From the NCBI RefSeq assembly GCF_001541225.1, contig NZ_LMTS01000092.1:1-55738 (forward strand): 55,738 nt of DNA. The letters run 5' to 3'. Shown piece after piece: positions 43,087-52,067 of the stretch. Below the pieces are notes generated by a model. That model was not told the DNA's origin and searched no databases. It worked only from the letters and a program-made list of their open reading frames with translations. Every line of letters starts with the position of its first letter. The first letter of the stretch is position 1. The translations under genes were made by a program, and so were the position numbers. Source of the stretch: Variovorax sp. WDL1. GTDB lineage: Bacteria; Pseudomonadota; Gammaproteobacteria; Burkholderiales; Burkholderiaceae_C.

Positions 43087-44835
43087 ATGGCAGACCGTAG
43101 CCGGTCCGATGCCGGCGCCAACCCGCGCCGGCGGTTCATGCAGCAAGCCGGCGCGGGCTCGGCAGCCGTCGCGGCAGCGACCCTCGGGCTCGCGACGCAA
43201 GAGGCCGACGCAGCAACGGCCCCAGCCTTCGACGCCACCTACGACATCGTGGTCGCGGGCAGCGGCTGCGGCGGCCTGGCCTCGGCGCTGTTCGCGCGCT
43301 GGCAGGGCAACAGCGCGGTGATCCTGGAGAAGGCCGGCAGCATCGGCGGCACCACCGCCAAGGCCGCGTTCTGGTACTGGGTGCCGAACAACGAGGCCAT
43401 GAAGAAGGCGGGCATCGCCGATCCCAAGCCCGACTTCCTGAAGTACGTGGCACGCCTGTCCAACCCGCAAGGCTATGACCCGAACCATCCGCGCTACGGC
43501 TTCACGCAGTGGGAGTACGACATGTGCGCCGCCTTCTACGACAGCGCATCCCCCGCGGCCGAGCTGCTTGCGTCCAAGGGCGCGCTGCCGTATCGACACG
43601 TGGCCGACGTGCCCGACTACTTCGCCGAGCTGCCCGAGAACAAGGCGCCCAAGGGACGCGTGCTGGTGCCCAGGGACGCGATCCCCAGCATGTCGGACGG
43701 CGGCCTGGTGGCGGTGCGCACCCTGTCAACCAAGGCCAGGCAGGACGGCATCCCCATCCGCACCGGCATGCGCGTCACCAAGATCCTGCAGGACAAGAGC
43801 GGCCGCGTGATCGGCGTCGAGGCAAAGGACGAGCTCGATGCCACCGTGCGCCTGCGTGCCCGCAAGGCGGTGATCTTTGCCACCGGCGGCTTCACCCACA
43901 ACGTGGAGCTGCGCAGGAACTTCCTCAACGGCCCGATCTTCGGCGGCTGCGCGGCACCCAGCAACGAAGGCGACTTCGTGCCGATCGCCGGTGCCTTGGG
44001 CGCGCAGCTGCGCAACATGAACTACGCCTGGACCTGCCCGATCCCGCTGGAGAAGGCGATCGCGAAGGACGGCTCCATTTCCGGCATGTTCTCGGTGGCC
44101 GGCGACTCCATGCTCTTCGTCAACAAGTACGGCCATCGCAACGTCAACGAGAAGCTGCAGTACAACGAGCTGGCGCAGACCTTCTTCGAATGGGACGGCG
44201 CGAAGGCCGAGTACCCCGACCTCGTGCGCATTGCGGTCTGGGACGAGCGCTCGCAGCAGAATTCGGCCAGCGCCGAGTACGGGAGGCTGATCGTGCCGCC
44301 CGGCACCGACGACCGCCATGTGATCAAGGGCGCGACACTGGCCGAGCTGGCACGCGGCATCGACGAGCGCTTCGCCAGGTACGCGAGCGCCATCGGCGGC
44401 GCCCGGTTGGCGCCTGAGTTCCTGCCCAACCTGCAGGCCGCCATCGCACGCTTCAACCAGTTCGCGAAGACTGGCAAGGACCTGGACTTCAAGCGCGGCG
44501 AGCGCGTGGTGGAGCAGCTCTTCAATGGCGACGTGAAGGCCGAGCCCGGCCGCACCAATCCGACCATGTGGCCGCTGGCCGATGCCGGCCCGTACTACGC
44601 GGCGCTCGTGGTCGCCGGCACGCTGGACACCAAGGGTGGCCCGAAGACCGACACCAGCGGCCGTGTGCTCGACGCCCGCGAGCAGCCGATCCCCGGCCTC
44701 TACGGCGTGGGCAACTGCGTGGCCTCGGCCTCGGGCCGCGCCTACTGGGCCGGCGGTGCGACGCTGGGGCCGATCATCGCCTTCGCCTACCGTGCGGCGA
44801 ACGCGGCCCATGCCGAGGGAAGGAGCGCCGCATGA
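43087..44835 (+). CDS. Tat-exported FAD-dependent oxidoreductase, KstD / fumarate-reductase flavoprotein family, 582 aa
   Basis: Twin-arginine signal RRRFMQQAGAG (residues 14-24) and a hydrophobic run to about residue 43, then the FAD site VVAGSGCGG (55-63) with acidic Glu81 in ILEKAG. The C-terminus carries YGVGNCVASASGRAYWAGGATLG, the second FAD motif of 3-ketosteroid-delta1-dehydrogenase-like enzymes. Such enzymes desaturate a carbon-carbon bond next to a carbonyl, or run in reverse. It overlaps the small cytochrome c gene (ATGA), its likely electron partner. It is not part of the known hydroquinone pathway; substrate unknown. Periplasmic location is inferred from the signal. Confidence 0.86.
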   Translation: MADRSRSDAGANPRRRFMQQAGAGSAAVAAATLGLATQEADAATAPAFDATYDIVVAGSGCGGLASALFARWQGNSAVILEKAGSIGGTTAKAAFWYWVPNNEAMKKAGIADPKPDFLKYVARLSNPQGYDPNHPRYGFTQWEYDMCAAFYDSASPAAELLASKGALPYRHVADVPDYFAELPENKAPKGRVLVPRDAIPSMSDGGLVAVRTLSTKARQDGIPIRTGMRVTKILQDKSGRVIGVEAKDELDATVRLRARKAVIFATGGFTHNVELRRNFLNGPIFGGCAAPSNEGDFVPIAGALGAQLRNMNYAWTCPIPLEKAIAKDGSISGMFSVAGDSMLFVNKYGHRNVNEKLQYNELAQTFFEWDGAKAEYPDLVRIAVWDERSQQNSASAEYGRLIVPPGTDDRHVIKGATLAELARGIDERFARYASAIGGARLAPEFLPNLQAAIARFNQFAKTGKDLDFKRGERVVEQLFNGDVKAEPGRTNPTMWPLADAGPYYAALVVAGTLDTKGGPKTDTSGRVLDAREQPIPGLYGVGNCVASASGRAYWAGGATLGPIIAFAYRAANAAHAEGRSAA

Positions 44836-45203
44836 AGACCTCGCTGCTGCTCCCGCTCGCTGCTTTCCTCGTGCTCGCCGTGCACCACGCGCAGGCCCAG
44901 TCGCCCGGCCAGCGGCTGGCTCAGAACGCCTGCACGCAATGCCACAGCTTCGGCAAGGGCGAGCCGAACGGCGTCGGCCCCAACCTCTACGGCCTGCTCG
45001 GCAAACCGGCCGCGGCCAGCCCGAGCTTCACCTACTCGAAGCAGTACCTCGACGCGATGAAGGGCAAGACCTGGAACCGCGCGCTGCTCGACAAGTGGCT
45101 TGCCGACACCCAGGCCGTCGCGCCCGGCAGCACGATGGCCTATTTCCAGGACGACCCGAAGAAGCGCGCCGCGCTCATCGAGTACATGCAGTCACTCAAG
45201 TGA
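44832..45203 (+). CDS. Small periplasmic cytochrome c (class I), 123 aa
   Basis: Signal peptide (about 1-22), one haem site CTQCH (residues 34-38), PNLYGLLG after the proximal helix, and probable axial Met102 (PGSTMAYF). The family resembles mono-haem c2/c550 carriers. The start overlaps the flavoprotein stop by four bases, so the two are translationally coupled and probably form an electron-transfer pair in the periplasm, passing electrons from FAD to the respiratory chain. Confidence 0.9.
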   Translation: MKTSLLLPLAAFLVLAVHHAQAQSPGQRLAQNACTQCHSFGKGEPNGVGPNLYGLLGKPAAASPSFTYSKQYLDAMKGKTWNRALLDKWLADTQAVAPGSTMAYFQDDPKKRAALIEYMQSLK

Positions 45204-45219
45204 AAGAAGGAGATCCACC

Positions 45220-45696
45220 ATGGCCCTCACCCGTCAAACCATGACCGACGAGCAACGCAAGTCAGTGGCGCTCGAATACCTCAAGGCCTACGACAACGGC
45301 GGCGTCACTTCCACCGGCGGCTCCATCCTCGACCTGTTCGCGAGCGATGCGCAGGTCTACTTCCCGAAGTGGGGCCTGGCCAACGGCAAGGACGAGATCG
45401 GCAAGCTCTTCGGCGAGGTCGGCAGCCGTGGCAAGTCCATTCGCCACGACTACGCAAGCTTCAACTGGATCTTCACAGGCACCCACCTGTTCGCCTGCGA
45501 AGGCACCAGTCACGGCGAGCATGCCGACGGGCCCTGGCGCGCCGGCGTGCCCGAGTGGGGTGCGGGGCGCTGGTGCGATGTGTTCGAGGTGCGCGACTTC
45601 CTGATCCAGCGCTGCTTCATCTACCTGGACCCCGACTACGCCGGAAAGGACACGGCGCGCTATCCGTGGCTGGCCGGCCGAGGCACCGACAACTGA
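45220..45696 (+). CDS. NTF2-like / SnoaL-type small protein, 158 aa
   Basis: A cone-shaped alpha+beta barrel is suggested by the helix EQRKSVALEYLKAYDNGG, LDLFASDAQVYFPKWG, GKDEIGKLF, and the strand set through GRWCDVFEVRDFLIQRCFIYLD. Members include ketosteroid isomerase, polyketide cyclases and dehydratases. It has no signal peptide, unlike the two genes before it. AAGAAGGAGA precedes the ATG. Possible roles: isomerase for a keto/enol intermediate or a binding protein; catalytic residues cannot be assigned. Confidence 0.78.
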   Translation: MALTRQTMTDEQRKSVALEYLKAYDNGGVTSTGGSILDLFASDAQVYFPKWGLANGKDEIGKLFGEVGSRGKSIRHDYASFNWIFTGTHLFACEGTSHGEHADGPWRAGVPEWGAGRWCDVFEVRDFLIQRCFIYLDPDYAGKDTARYPWLAGRGTDN

Positions 45697-45711
45697 GCGA
45701 ACTGAGCGACC

Positions 45712-47220
45712 ATGAACCTCGCAGACATCCAGCGGGCCGCCGGCCTCAAGACGCCCATTCGCCACCAGCTCTTCATCGATGGCCGCTTCGTCGATGCCGA
45801 GTCCGGCGAGACGCTCGCCACCCTCAACCCGCACGACAACTCGACCATCGCCGAGGTGGCGTTGGCGGGCAAGGCCGACGTCGACAAGGCGGTTGCCGCG
45901 GCGAAGCGCGCCTTCCCGGCCTGGAGCCGCATGGCCGCGGCCGATCGCGGCCGAATCCTGCTGAAACTCGCCGACCTGATCGAGGCCAACACCGAGGAGT
46001 TGGCGCGGCTGGAGTCGCTGGACACTGGGCACCCCGTACGCGACTCGCGCCGCCTGGATGTGCCGCGCACCGCCGCCTGCTTCCGCTACTTCGGCGGCAT
46101 GGCCGACAAGTTCCAGGGCGAGACCATTCCGGTGGAGGCCGGCTTCCTCAACTACACCTTGCGCGAGCCGGTCGGCATCGTCGGCCAGGTGGTGCCGTGG
46201 AACTTCCCGCTGATGTTCACCAGCTGGAAGATGGCGCCCGCGCTCGCGGCCGGCAACTGCATCGTGATGAAGCCGGCCGAGATCACGCCGCTCTCCTCGC
46301 TCAAGATCGTGGAGCTGATGGCCGAGGCGGGCATGCCCGAAGGCGTGGTCAACATGCTGCCGGGCCTGGGCAGCGTCGCCGGCCAGTACATCGCCGAGCA
46401 TGCGGAGATCGCCAAGATCGCCTTCACGGGCAGCACCGCCACGGGGAGGCGCATCGTCCAGGCCAGCGCCGGCAACCTCAAGAAGGTGCAGCTGGAGCTC
46501 GGTGGCAAGGGGCCCAATATCGTGTTCGAGGACGCCAACCTGCCGGCCGCCATCAACGGCAGCGCCTGGGCCATCTTCCACAACCAGGGGCAGGCCTGCA
46601 TCGCGGGCTCGCGCCTGATGCTGCACGAGAGGATCGCCGATGCCTTTCTCGACAAGTTCATCCCGCTGGCGCAATCGATCCGCCTGGGCAACCCGCTCGA
46701 CGACGCCACCGAGATGGGCCCGCTCACCAGTTCCCAGCATCGCGAGCGCGTGCTGAGCTACGTCGAAGTCGCGAAGGGCGAGGGCGGCGAGGTGCTCGCC
46801 GGCGGCAAGTCGCCCGGCGGCGACCTGGCCGGTGGCTGCTACGTCGAGCCGACGGTGGTGCGTGCCAGGTCCTTCCAGGACCGCGTGGCGCAGGAAGAGG
46901 TCTTCGGCCCCTTTGTCACCGTGCTCACCTTCAAGGACGACGAGGAGGCGCTGCGAATCGCCAACGGCACCGACTACGGCCTCGGCAGCGGCTTGTGGAC
47001 CACCGATCTCCAGCGCGCGCACAAGGTGGCACGCGACCTGCACGCAGGCATGGTCTGGATCAACAGCTACAAACGCGTCAACCCGGGCTCGCCCTTCGGC
47101 GGCGTGGGCCAGAGCGGCTACGGCCGCGAAATGGGCTTCGACGCGATGCGCGAGTACACGCAGGTCAAGAGCGTCTGGGTCAATGTCGATGCGCAGATTC
47201 CGCCGCACTTCGTGCGCTGA
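45712..47220 (+). CDS. Aldehyde dehydrogenase, probable 4-hydroxymuconic semialdehyde dehydrogenase, 502 aa
   Basis: Catalytic Cys296 (NQGQACIAGSR) and general base Glu262 (LELGGKGPN), nucleotide-binding GSTATGRRI and the usual PWNFPLMF motif. Length is standard for the family. Its place between the hydroquinone dioxygenase and maleylacetate reductase predicts oxidation of 4-hydroxymuconic semialdehyde to maleylacetate, the role of PnpE. Sequence alone does not fix the substrate. Confidence 0.88.
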   Translation: MNLADIQRAAGLKTPIRHQLFIDGRFVDAESGETLATLNPHDNSTIAEVALAGKADVDKAVAAAKRAFPAWSRMAAADRGRILLKLADLIEANTEELARLESLDTGHPVRDSRRLDVPRTAACFRYFGGMADKFQGETIPVEAGFLNYTLREPVGIVGQVVPWNFPLMFTSWKMAPALAAGNCIVMKPAEITPLSSLKIVELMAEAGMPEGVVNMLPGLGSVAGQYIAEHAEIAKIAFTGSTATGRRIVQASAGNLKKVQLELGGKGPNIVFEDANLPAAINGSAWAIFHNQGQACIAGSRLMLHERIADAFLDKFIPLAQSIRLGNPLDDATEMGPLTSSQHRERVLSYVEVAKGEGGEVLAGGKSPGGDLAGGCYVEPTVVRARSFQDRVAQEEVFGPFVTVLTFKDDEEALRIANGTDYGLGSGLWTTDLQRAHKVARDLHAGMVWINSYKRVNPGSPFGGVGQSGYGREMGFDAMREYTQVKSVWVNVDAQIPPHFVR

Positions 47221-47242
47221 GCAGCCAACCTCGAGAAGAAGA

Positions 47243-48223
47243 ATGAACGTGACGTCGCTTGCAGTTCGAGTCCTCGCCGCGTGCAGCCTGGCCCTTGCGG
47301 CCGCAGGCGCGGCACTTGCCCAGCAGCCCTGGCCCGCCAAGCCGGTGCGCGTGGTCGTGGCCTTCCCGCCCGGCGGCATCGTCGACACCGTGGCAAGGCA
47401 GCTGCAGCCGCGGCTGCAGGCCGCATTGGGGCAGCCGGTCATCATCGACAACCGCGGCGGCGCCGGCGGAACCGTGGGTTCGGCAGAGGTTGCCAAGGCC
47501 GCGCCTGACGGCCACACGCTGCTGATGGTGTTCGACAGCTATGCCACCTATCCGCTGGTCTATCCCAAGCTCAGCTTCGACATCGAGAAGGACCTCCAGC
47601 CGGTGACGCAGATCGCGAGCAATCCGCTGGTGCTGGTGGTCAATCCCAAGGTGCCGGCCAGCGACTTCAAGTCCTTCGTCGGCCTGCTCAAGAGCAAGCC
47701 GGGCCAGCTCAACTACGCGAGTGTCGGGCCCGGCTCGAGCAACCACCTGACGGCCGAGCTCTTCAAGGTGCAGACCGGCACTTTCGTCACGCACATTCCC
47801 TACCGCGGCGGCGGCCCCGCCCAGCAGGACCTGCTGGGCGGACAGGTCGAGATGATGTTCCTCTCTGCTGTTCTGGCGCAGCCGCATGTGAAGGCCGGCA
47901 AGCTGCGTGCGTTGGCCCAGACCGGCGCGCAGCGTGTGCCCGCCTATGCCGGAACGCCCACCGTGGCCGAGAGCGGCTACCCCGACTTCCAGGTCAACTC
48001 CTGGGTCGGCCTGCTGGCCCCGGCGGGCACACCCCGTCCGGTCGTCGACCGGTTGCAGGCCGAGGTACGCAAGATCGTGACCGAACCTGCCTTCGACCAG
48101 CGGCTGCGCGAGCAGGGCCTGACCGGCATCGCGAACACGCCCGAGCAGTTCGCCTCGGCGCTGCGCAGGGAGCAGGACAAGTGGACACGGCTCGTGCGCG
48201 AGCGCAACCTGAGCCTGGATTAG
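47243..48223 (+). CDS. Bug-type (TctC family) periplasmic binding protein, 326 aa
   Basis: Signal peptide (about 1-27, cleaved near AALAQ), then the family marks KPVRVVVAFPPGGIVDTVAR, VIIDNRGGAGGTVGSAEVA and the ligand loops HIPYRGGGPAQQDLLGG. Bug proteins bind small carboxylates or aromatics; in Burkholderiales most lack a neighbouring TctAB membrane part, as here. It may sense or deliver a pathway substrate. Confidence 0.92.
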   Translation: MNVTSLAVRVLAACSLALAAAGAALAQQPWPAKPVRVVVAFPPGGIVDTVARQLQPRLQAALGQPVIIDNRGGAGGTVGSAEVAKAAPDGHTLLMVFDSYATYPLVYPKLSFDIEKDLQPVTQIASNPLVLVVNPKVPASDFKSFVGLLKSKPGQLNYASVGPGSSNHLTAELFKVQTGTFVTHIPYRGGGPAQQDLLGGQVEMMFLSAVLAQPHVKAGKLRALAQTGAQRVPAYAGTPTVAESGYPDFQVNSWVGLLAPAGTPRPVVDRLQAEVRKIVTEPAFDQRLREQGLTGIANTPEQFASALRREQDKWTRLVRERNLSLD

Positions 48224-48258
48224 CAAATTCAGAGAGCAAGCAAACAGAGGCCACGTCG

Positions 48259-49326
48259 ATGCGAGACTTCATCTATACCAGCCAGCCGCAGCGCGTAGTC
48301 TTCGGCGCCGGCAGCCTCGCACACCTCGGGCGCGAGATCGAGGCGCTGGGGGCGCGTCGTGCGCTGGTGCTGTCCACGCCCGAGCAGCGCGGGCAGGCCG
48401 AGCGCGTGGCCGAGCTGCTCGGCGCGCAGGCCGCGGGCATCTTCGACCGCGCGGTCATGCATGTGCCGGTCGAGACCGCGCGCGAGGCCCGCGAGGTCGC
48501 GCGCAAGCTCGGTGCCGACTGCGCCGTGGCCATCGGCGGGGGCTCCACCACCGGCCTCGGCAAGGCCATTGCGCTGGACTCGGGCCTGCCGATCGTCGCA
48601 ATCCCGACGACCTATGCCGGCAGCGAGATGACGCCCATCTACGGCCTGACCGAGGCCGGCCTCAAGAAGACCGGCAAGGACCCGCGTGTGCTGCCGCGCA
48701 CCGTGATCTACGACCCTGAGCTCTCCCGCAGCCTGCCCGTCGGCCTCTCCGTCACCAGCGGCATCAATGCCATCGCGCACGCGGCCGAGGGCTTGTACGC
48801 GCAGGACAGCAACCCGGTGATGGACCTGATGGCCGAGGAGGGCATCGCCGCGATCGCACGGGCGCTGCCGGCGATCCGGCGCAGCCCCGATGACATCGAG
48901 GCGAGGTCCGATGCGCTGTACGGCGCCTGGTTGTGCGGGATCGTCCTGGGCAACGTGGGCATGGCGCTGCACCACAAGCTGTGCCACACGCTGGGCGGCA
49001 GCTTCAACCTGCCGCATGCGGAGGTGCACACGGTGGTGCTGCCGCATGCAATCGCCTTCAACGCCGGTGCCGCGCCGCGCGCAATGCAGCGCATTGCAGG
49101 TGCGCTCGGCACCGCGAACGCAGCCGAAGGCCTGCAGGCCCTGGCGCGCGACAACGGCGCGCCCATCGCGCTGAAGGACATCGGCATGAAGGAAACCGAC
49201 CTGGACCGCGCCGCCGAGCTCGCGGTGAGCAACCCCTACTGGAACCCGCGCCCTTTCGGCCCGGCCGAGCGCGATGCGATCCGAGCACTGTTGCAGCGCG
49301 CCTACGTGGGCGCGCCGCCCGGCTGA
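48259..49326 (+). CDS. Maleylacetate reductase, 355 aa
   Basis: Iron-containing alcohol dehydrogenase fold of the maleylacetate reductase branch: QRVVFGAGSLAHLG, dinucleotide motif GGGSTTGLGKAIAL, IPTTYAGSEMTPIYG, and HHKLCHTLGGSFNLPHAEVH. It reduces maleylacetate to 3-oxoadipate with NAD(P)H, as PnpF/HapF do. I start at 48259 (MRDFIYTSQP), which gives the typical length and N-terminus. It closes the hydroquinone route; the product then enters the 3-oxoadipate pathway. Confidence 0.93.
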   Translation: MRDFIYTSQPQRVVFGAGSLAHLGREIEALGARRALVLSTPEQRGQAERVAELLGAQAAGIFDRAVMHVPVETAREAREVARKLGADCAVAIGGGSTTGLGKAIALDSGLPIVAIPTTYAGSEMTPIYGLTEAGLKKTGKDPRVLPRTVIYDPELSRSLPVGLSVTSGINAIAHAAEGLYAQDSNPVMDLMAEEGIAAIARALPAIRRSPDDIEARSDALYGAWLCGIVLGNVGMALHHKLCHTLGGSFNLPHAEVHTVVLPHAIAFNAGAAPRAMQRIAGALGTANAAEGLQALARDNGAPIALKDIGMKETDLDRAAELAVSNPYWNPRPFGPAERDAIRALLQRAYVGAPPG

Positions 49327-49375
49327 AGACATCCACCTGGCTTTGTGCAGGCAGACAACGAAGAAGGAGACAACC

Positions 49376-50632
49376 ATGACCCTCAATCGCAGGCAGTTCA
49401 CCCAGGCCGCGGCCGCCCTGGCCGCCGGCGGCACGGCGCCGCTGGTGTTCGCCGCCGACACCCTCAAGATCGGCTATGTCTCGCCGCAGACGGGCCCGCT
49501 CGCGCCTTTCGGCGAGGCCGACAGGTGGGTCATCGACCAGATGAAGATGGCCTTCAAGGACGGCATCGGCGTCGGCGGCAAGAAGTACGCGGTGCAGATC
49601 GTGCTCAAGGACAGCCAGTCCAACCCGAACCGCGCGGGCGAGGTGGCCAACGACCTGATCCTCAAGGACAAGGTGGCGCTGGTGCTGACCGCCGGCACGC
49701 CCGAGACCGCCAACCCGGTGAGCGACGCCTGCGAGCTCAACGAGGTGCCGTGCGTATCGAGCGTGGTGCCGTGGCAGCCCTGGTTCTTCGGCCGCAAGGG
49801 CGATCCGGCCAAGGGCTTCGCCTGGACCTACCACCTCTTCTGGGGGCTGGAGGACGTCATCGCCAACTTCACCAACGGCTGGAAGACCGTCAGCACCAAC
49901 AAGAAGGTCGGCGGGCTCTTTCCCAACGACGGCGACGGCAACGCCTGGGGCGACAAGGAGCTCGGCTTCCCGAAGCCGCTTTCGCAGATGGGCTTCACGC
50001 TCACCGACCCTGGCCGCTTCCAGAACGGCACGCAGGACTTCAGCGCACAGATAGCGGCCTTCAAGCGCGACAACGTCGAGATCGTGACCGGCGTGGTGAT
50101 CCCGCCCGATGCCAAGACATTCCTCACGCAGGCGCGGCAGCAGGGCTTCAGGCCGAAGGTCATCACACTGGGCAAGGCGCTGCTGTTCCCCGGCGCGATC
50201 GAGGCGCTGGGCGAGCTGGGTTACGGCCTCTCCACCGAGGTGTGGTGGAGCCCTTCCCATCCCTTCACGTCGAGCCTGACGAAGCAGAGCGCCAAGTCAC
50301 TTGCTGAAGCCTACGAGGCCGGCGCGAAGAAGCAGTGGACGCAGCCGATCGGCTTTGCGCATGCGCTGTTCGAGGTGGCGGCGAATGCGCTCTCGCGGGC
50401 CAGGTCGACCAAGGCCGGCGATGTGCGGGACGCGGTCGCGGCGACTTCCCTGGACACGGTGGTCGGCCCGGTGAAGTGGGGCGGCCAGGGGCCGTTCAAG
50501 AACGTGAGCAGGACGCCGCTGGTGCTGGGCCAGTGGAACAAGGGCCAGAAGTACAAGGTCGAGCTGAGCATCGTCAACAACGAGGCCGCGAAGAACATCC
50601 CGGTCGCGGGTACGTTGCAGTTGCTGTCATGA
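49376..50632 (+). CDS. ABC importer substrate-binding protein, branched-chain/aromatic type, 418 aa
   Basis: Tat-like signal (NRRQFTQAAAALAAGG; residues 4-19) with cleavage near residue 27, followed by the two-lobed type I fold (IGYVSPQTGPLAPFGEADRW, ANDLILKDKVALVLTAGTPE). It belongs to the HAAT family whose members, in catabolic clusters, bind aromatic acids or related compounds rather than leucine. First of five ABC genes in one run. AAGAAGGAGA precedes the ATG at 49376. Confidence 0.9.
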   Translation: MTLNRRQFTQAAAALAAGGTAPLVFAADTLKIGYVSPQTGPLAPFGEADRWVIDQMKMAFKDGIGVGGKKYAVQIVLKDSQSNPNRAGEVANDLILKDKVALVLTAGTPETANPVSDACELNEVPCVSSVVPWQPWFFGRKGDPAKGFAWTYHLFWGLEDVIANFTNGWKTVSTNKKVGGLFPNDGDGNAWGDKELGFPKPLSQMGFTLTDPGRFQNGTQDFSAQIAAFKRDNVEIVTGVVIPPDAKTFLTQARQQGFRPKVITLGKALLFPGAIEALGELGYGLSTEVWWSPSHPFTSSLTKQSAKSLAEAYEAGAKKQWTQPIGFAHALFEVAANALSRARSTKAGDVRDAVAATSLDTVVGPVKWGGQGPFKNVSRTPLVLGQWNKGQKYKVELSIVNNEAAKNIPVAGTLQLLS

Positions 50633-51348
50633 GCCTTCTCGCGCTGCATGGCGTGCGCAAGTCCTACGGCGCGCTCAAGGTCACCGACGACATCACGCTC
50701 GCGGTGGCCGAGGGCGAGACGCTGGGCATCCTCGGGCCCAACGGCGCGGGCAAGACCACGCTGTTCAATTTGATCTCGGGCGACGTGCGCGCCGATGCAG
50801 GGCGGGTGGAGTACCAAGGGCGCGACGTCACCGGCCTCAAGCCGCACCAGCGCTGCCATGCCGGCATCGGCCGCAGCTACCAGGTGCCGCAGCCCTTCGG
50901 GAACATGAGCGTGTTCGAGAACCTGGTCACGGCCGCCTGCTTCGGCGGCGGGCAGCCGGAGCGCGAAGCGTGGCAGACCGCGCACGAGGTACTGGCCGAG
51001 ACCGGGCTGATGGCGCATGCCAACAAGCCGGCCGGCGGGCTGACGCTGCTGGACCGCAAGCGCCTCGAGCTGGCGCGCGCGCTCGCAACGCGCCCGAAGC
51101 TGCTGCTGCTGGACGAGATCGCCGGCGGCTTGACCGAGCCCGAGGCGAGGCAGCTGGTGGAGGAGCTGAAGCGCATCAAGGCGCGCGGCGTGACCATGAT
51201 CTGGATCGAGCACGTGGTGCATGCGCTGTTGTCGCTGGCCGACCGGCTGTTCGTCATCAACTTCGGGCAGAAGCTGGCGGAGGGGGAACCGCGGGCGGTC
51301 ATGGGCGATGCGGAGGTGCGGCGGGTCTACATGGGGATGGATGCATGA
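50629..51348 (+). CDS. ABC importer ATP-binding protein, LivG type, 239 aa
   Basis: Walker A GPNGAGKTT, signature region GGLTLLDRKRLELARAL (the family's variant of LSGGQ) and Walker B LLLLDEIAGGL are in order, with the switch His in IEHVV. Overlaps the binding-protein stop (ATGA) and the LivF start, so the five genes are one translational unit. It energises transport with the LivF-type partner. Confidence 0.92.
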   Translation: MSLLALHGVRKSYGALKVTDDITLAVAEGETLGILGPNGAGKTTLFNLISGDVRADAGRVEYQGRDVTGLKPHQRCHAGIGRSYQVPQPFGNMSVFENLVTAACFGGGQPEREAWQTAHEVLAETGLMAHANKPAGGLTLLDRKRLELARALATRPKLLLLDEIAGGLTEPEARQLVEELKRIKARGVTMIWIEHVVHALLSLADRLFVINFGQKLAEGEPRAVMGDAEVRRVYMGMDA

Positions 51349-52067
51349 ACGACCTGCTGACGGCCCGAGCCCTCCAGGCCTTCTACGGTGACGCCCAGGC
51401 CCTTTTCGGTGTCGACGTCTCGCTCGCGCAGGGCGAGCTGGTCGCGATCATCGGCGCCAACGGCGCGGGCAAGTCCACGCTGCTCAAGTGCCTGACCGGC
51501 CTGGTACGTGCCCCGCGCGAGGCGGTGCGCTTCAAGGGCGAGGCCATCGGCGGCCTGCCACCCGGCGAGATCGTCAAGCGCGGACTCGCGATGGTGCCCG
51601 AGGGCCGTCGCCTCTTCCCCAGCCTCAGCGTCGAGGAGAACCTGCTGATCGGCGGCCTCGCCGGGCGCAAGGGCCCCTGGAACCTGCAGCGCCTCTACGG
51701 CCTTTTTCCCGTTCTTGCCGAGAAGCGCCGCGACCCCGGTACCGCGCTGTCGGGCGGGCAGCAGCAGATGGTGGCGCTCGGCCGCGCGCTGATGAGCAAC
51801 CCCGAGCTGCTCCTGTGCGACGAGCTCTCGCTGGGCCTGGCGCCGATCGTGATCCGCGAGATCTACGCCGCGATGCCCGCGATCACCGCCGAGGGCATGA
51901 CGGTGGCCATCGTCGAGCAGGACGTGACCATGGCCCAGCGCGTGTCGTATCGCATCTATTGCCTGCAGGAAGGCCGCGTCTCGCTCGCCGGGCGCTCCGA
52001 TGCGCTGTCCCGCGAGCAGATCGCGCAGGCCTATTTCGGCGTCCAGCCTCCAGGAGCGGCACCATGA
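51345..52067 (+). CDS. ABC importer ATP-binding protein, LivF type, 240 aa
   Basis: Walker A GANGAGKST, LSGGQQQMVALGRALM signature, Walker B LLLCDELSLGLAP. The sequence MVPEGRRLFPSLSVEENL is characteristic of LivF. It overlaps the upstream livG-type and downstream permease genes by four bases. Confidence 0.92.
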   Translation: MNDLLTARALQAFYGDAQALFGVDVSLAQGELVAIIGANGAGKSTLLKCLTGLVRAPREAVRFKGEAIGGLPPGEIVKRGLAMVPEGRRLFPSLSVEENLLIGGLAGRKGPWNLQRLYGLFPVLAEKRRDPGTALSGGQQQMVALGRALMSNPELLLCDELSLGLAPIVIREIYAAMPAITAEGMTVAIVEQDVTMAQRVSYRIYCLQEGRVSLAGRSDALSREQIAQAYFGVQPPGAAP

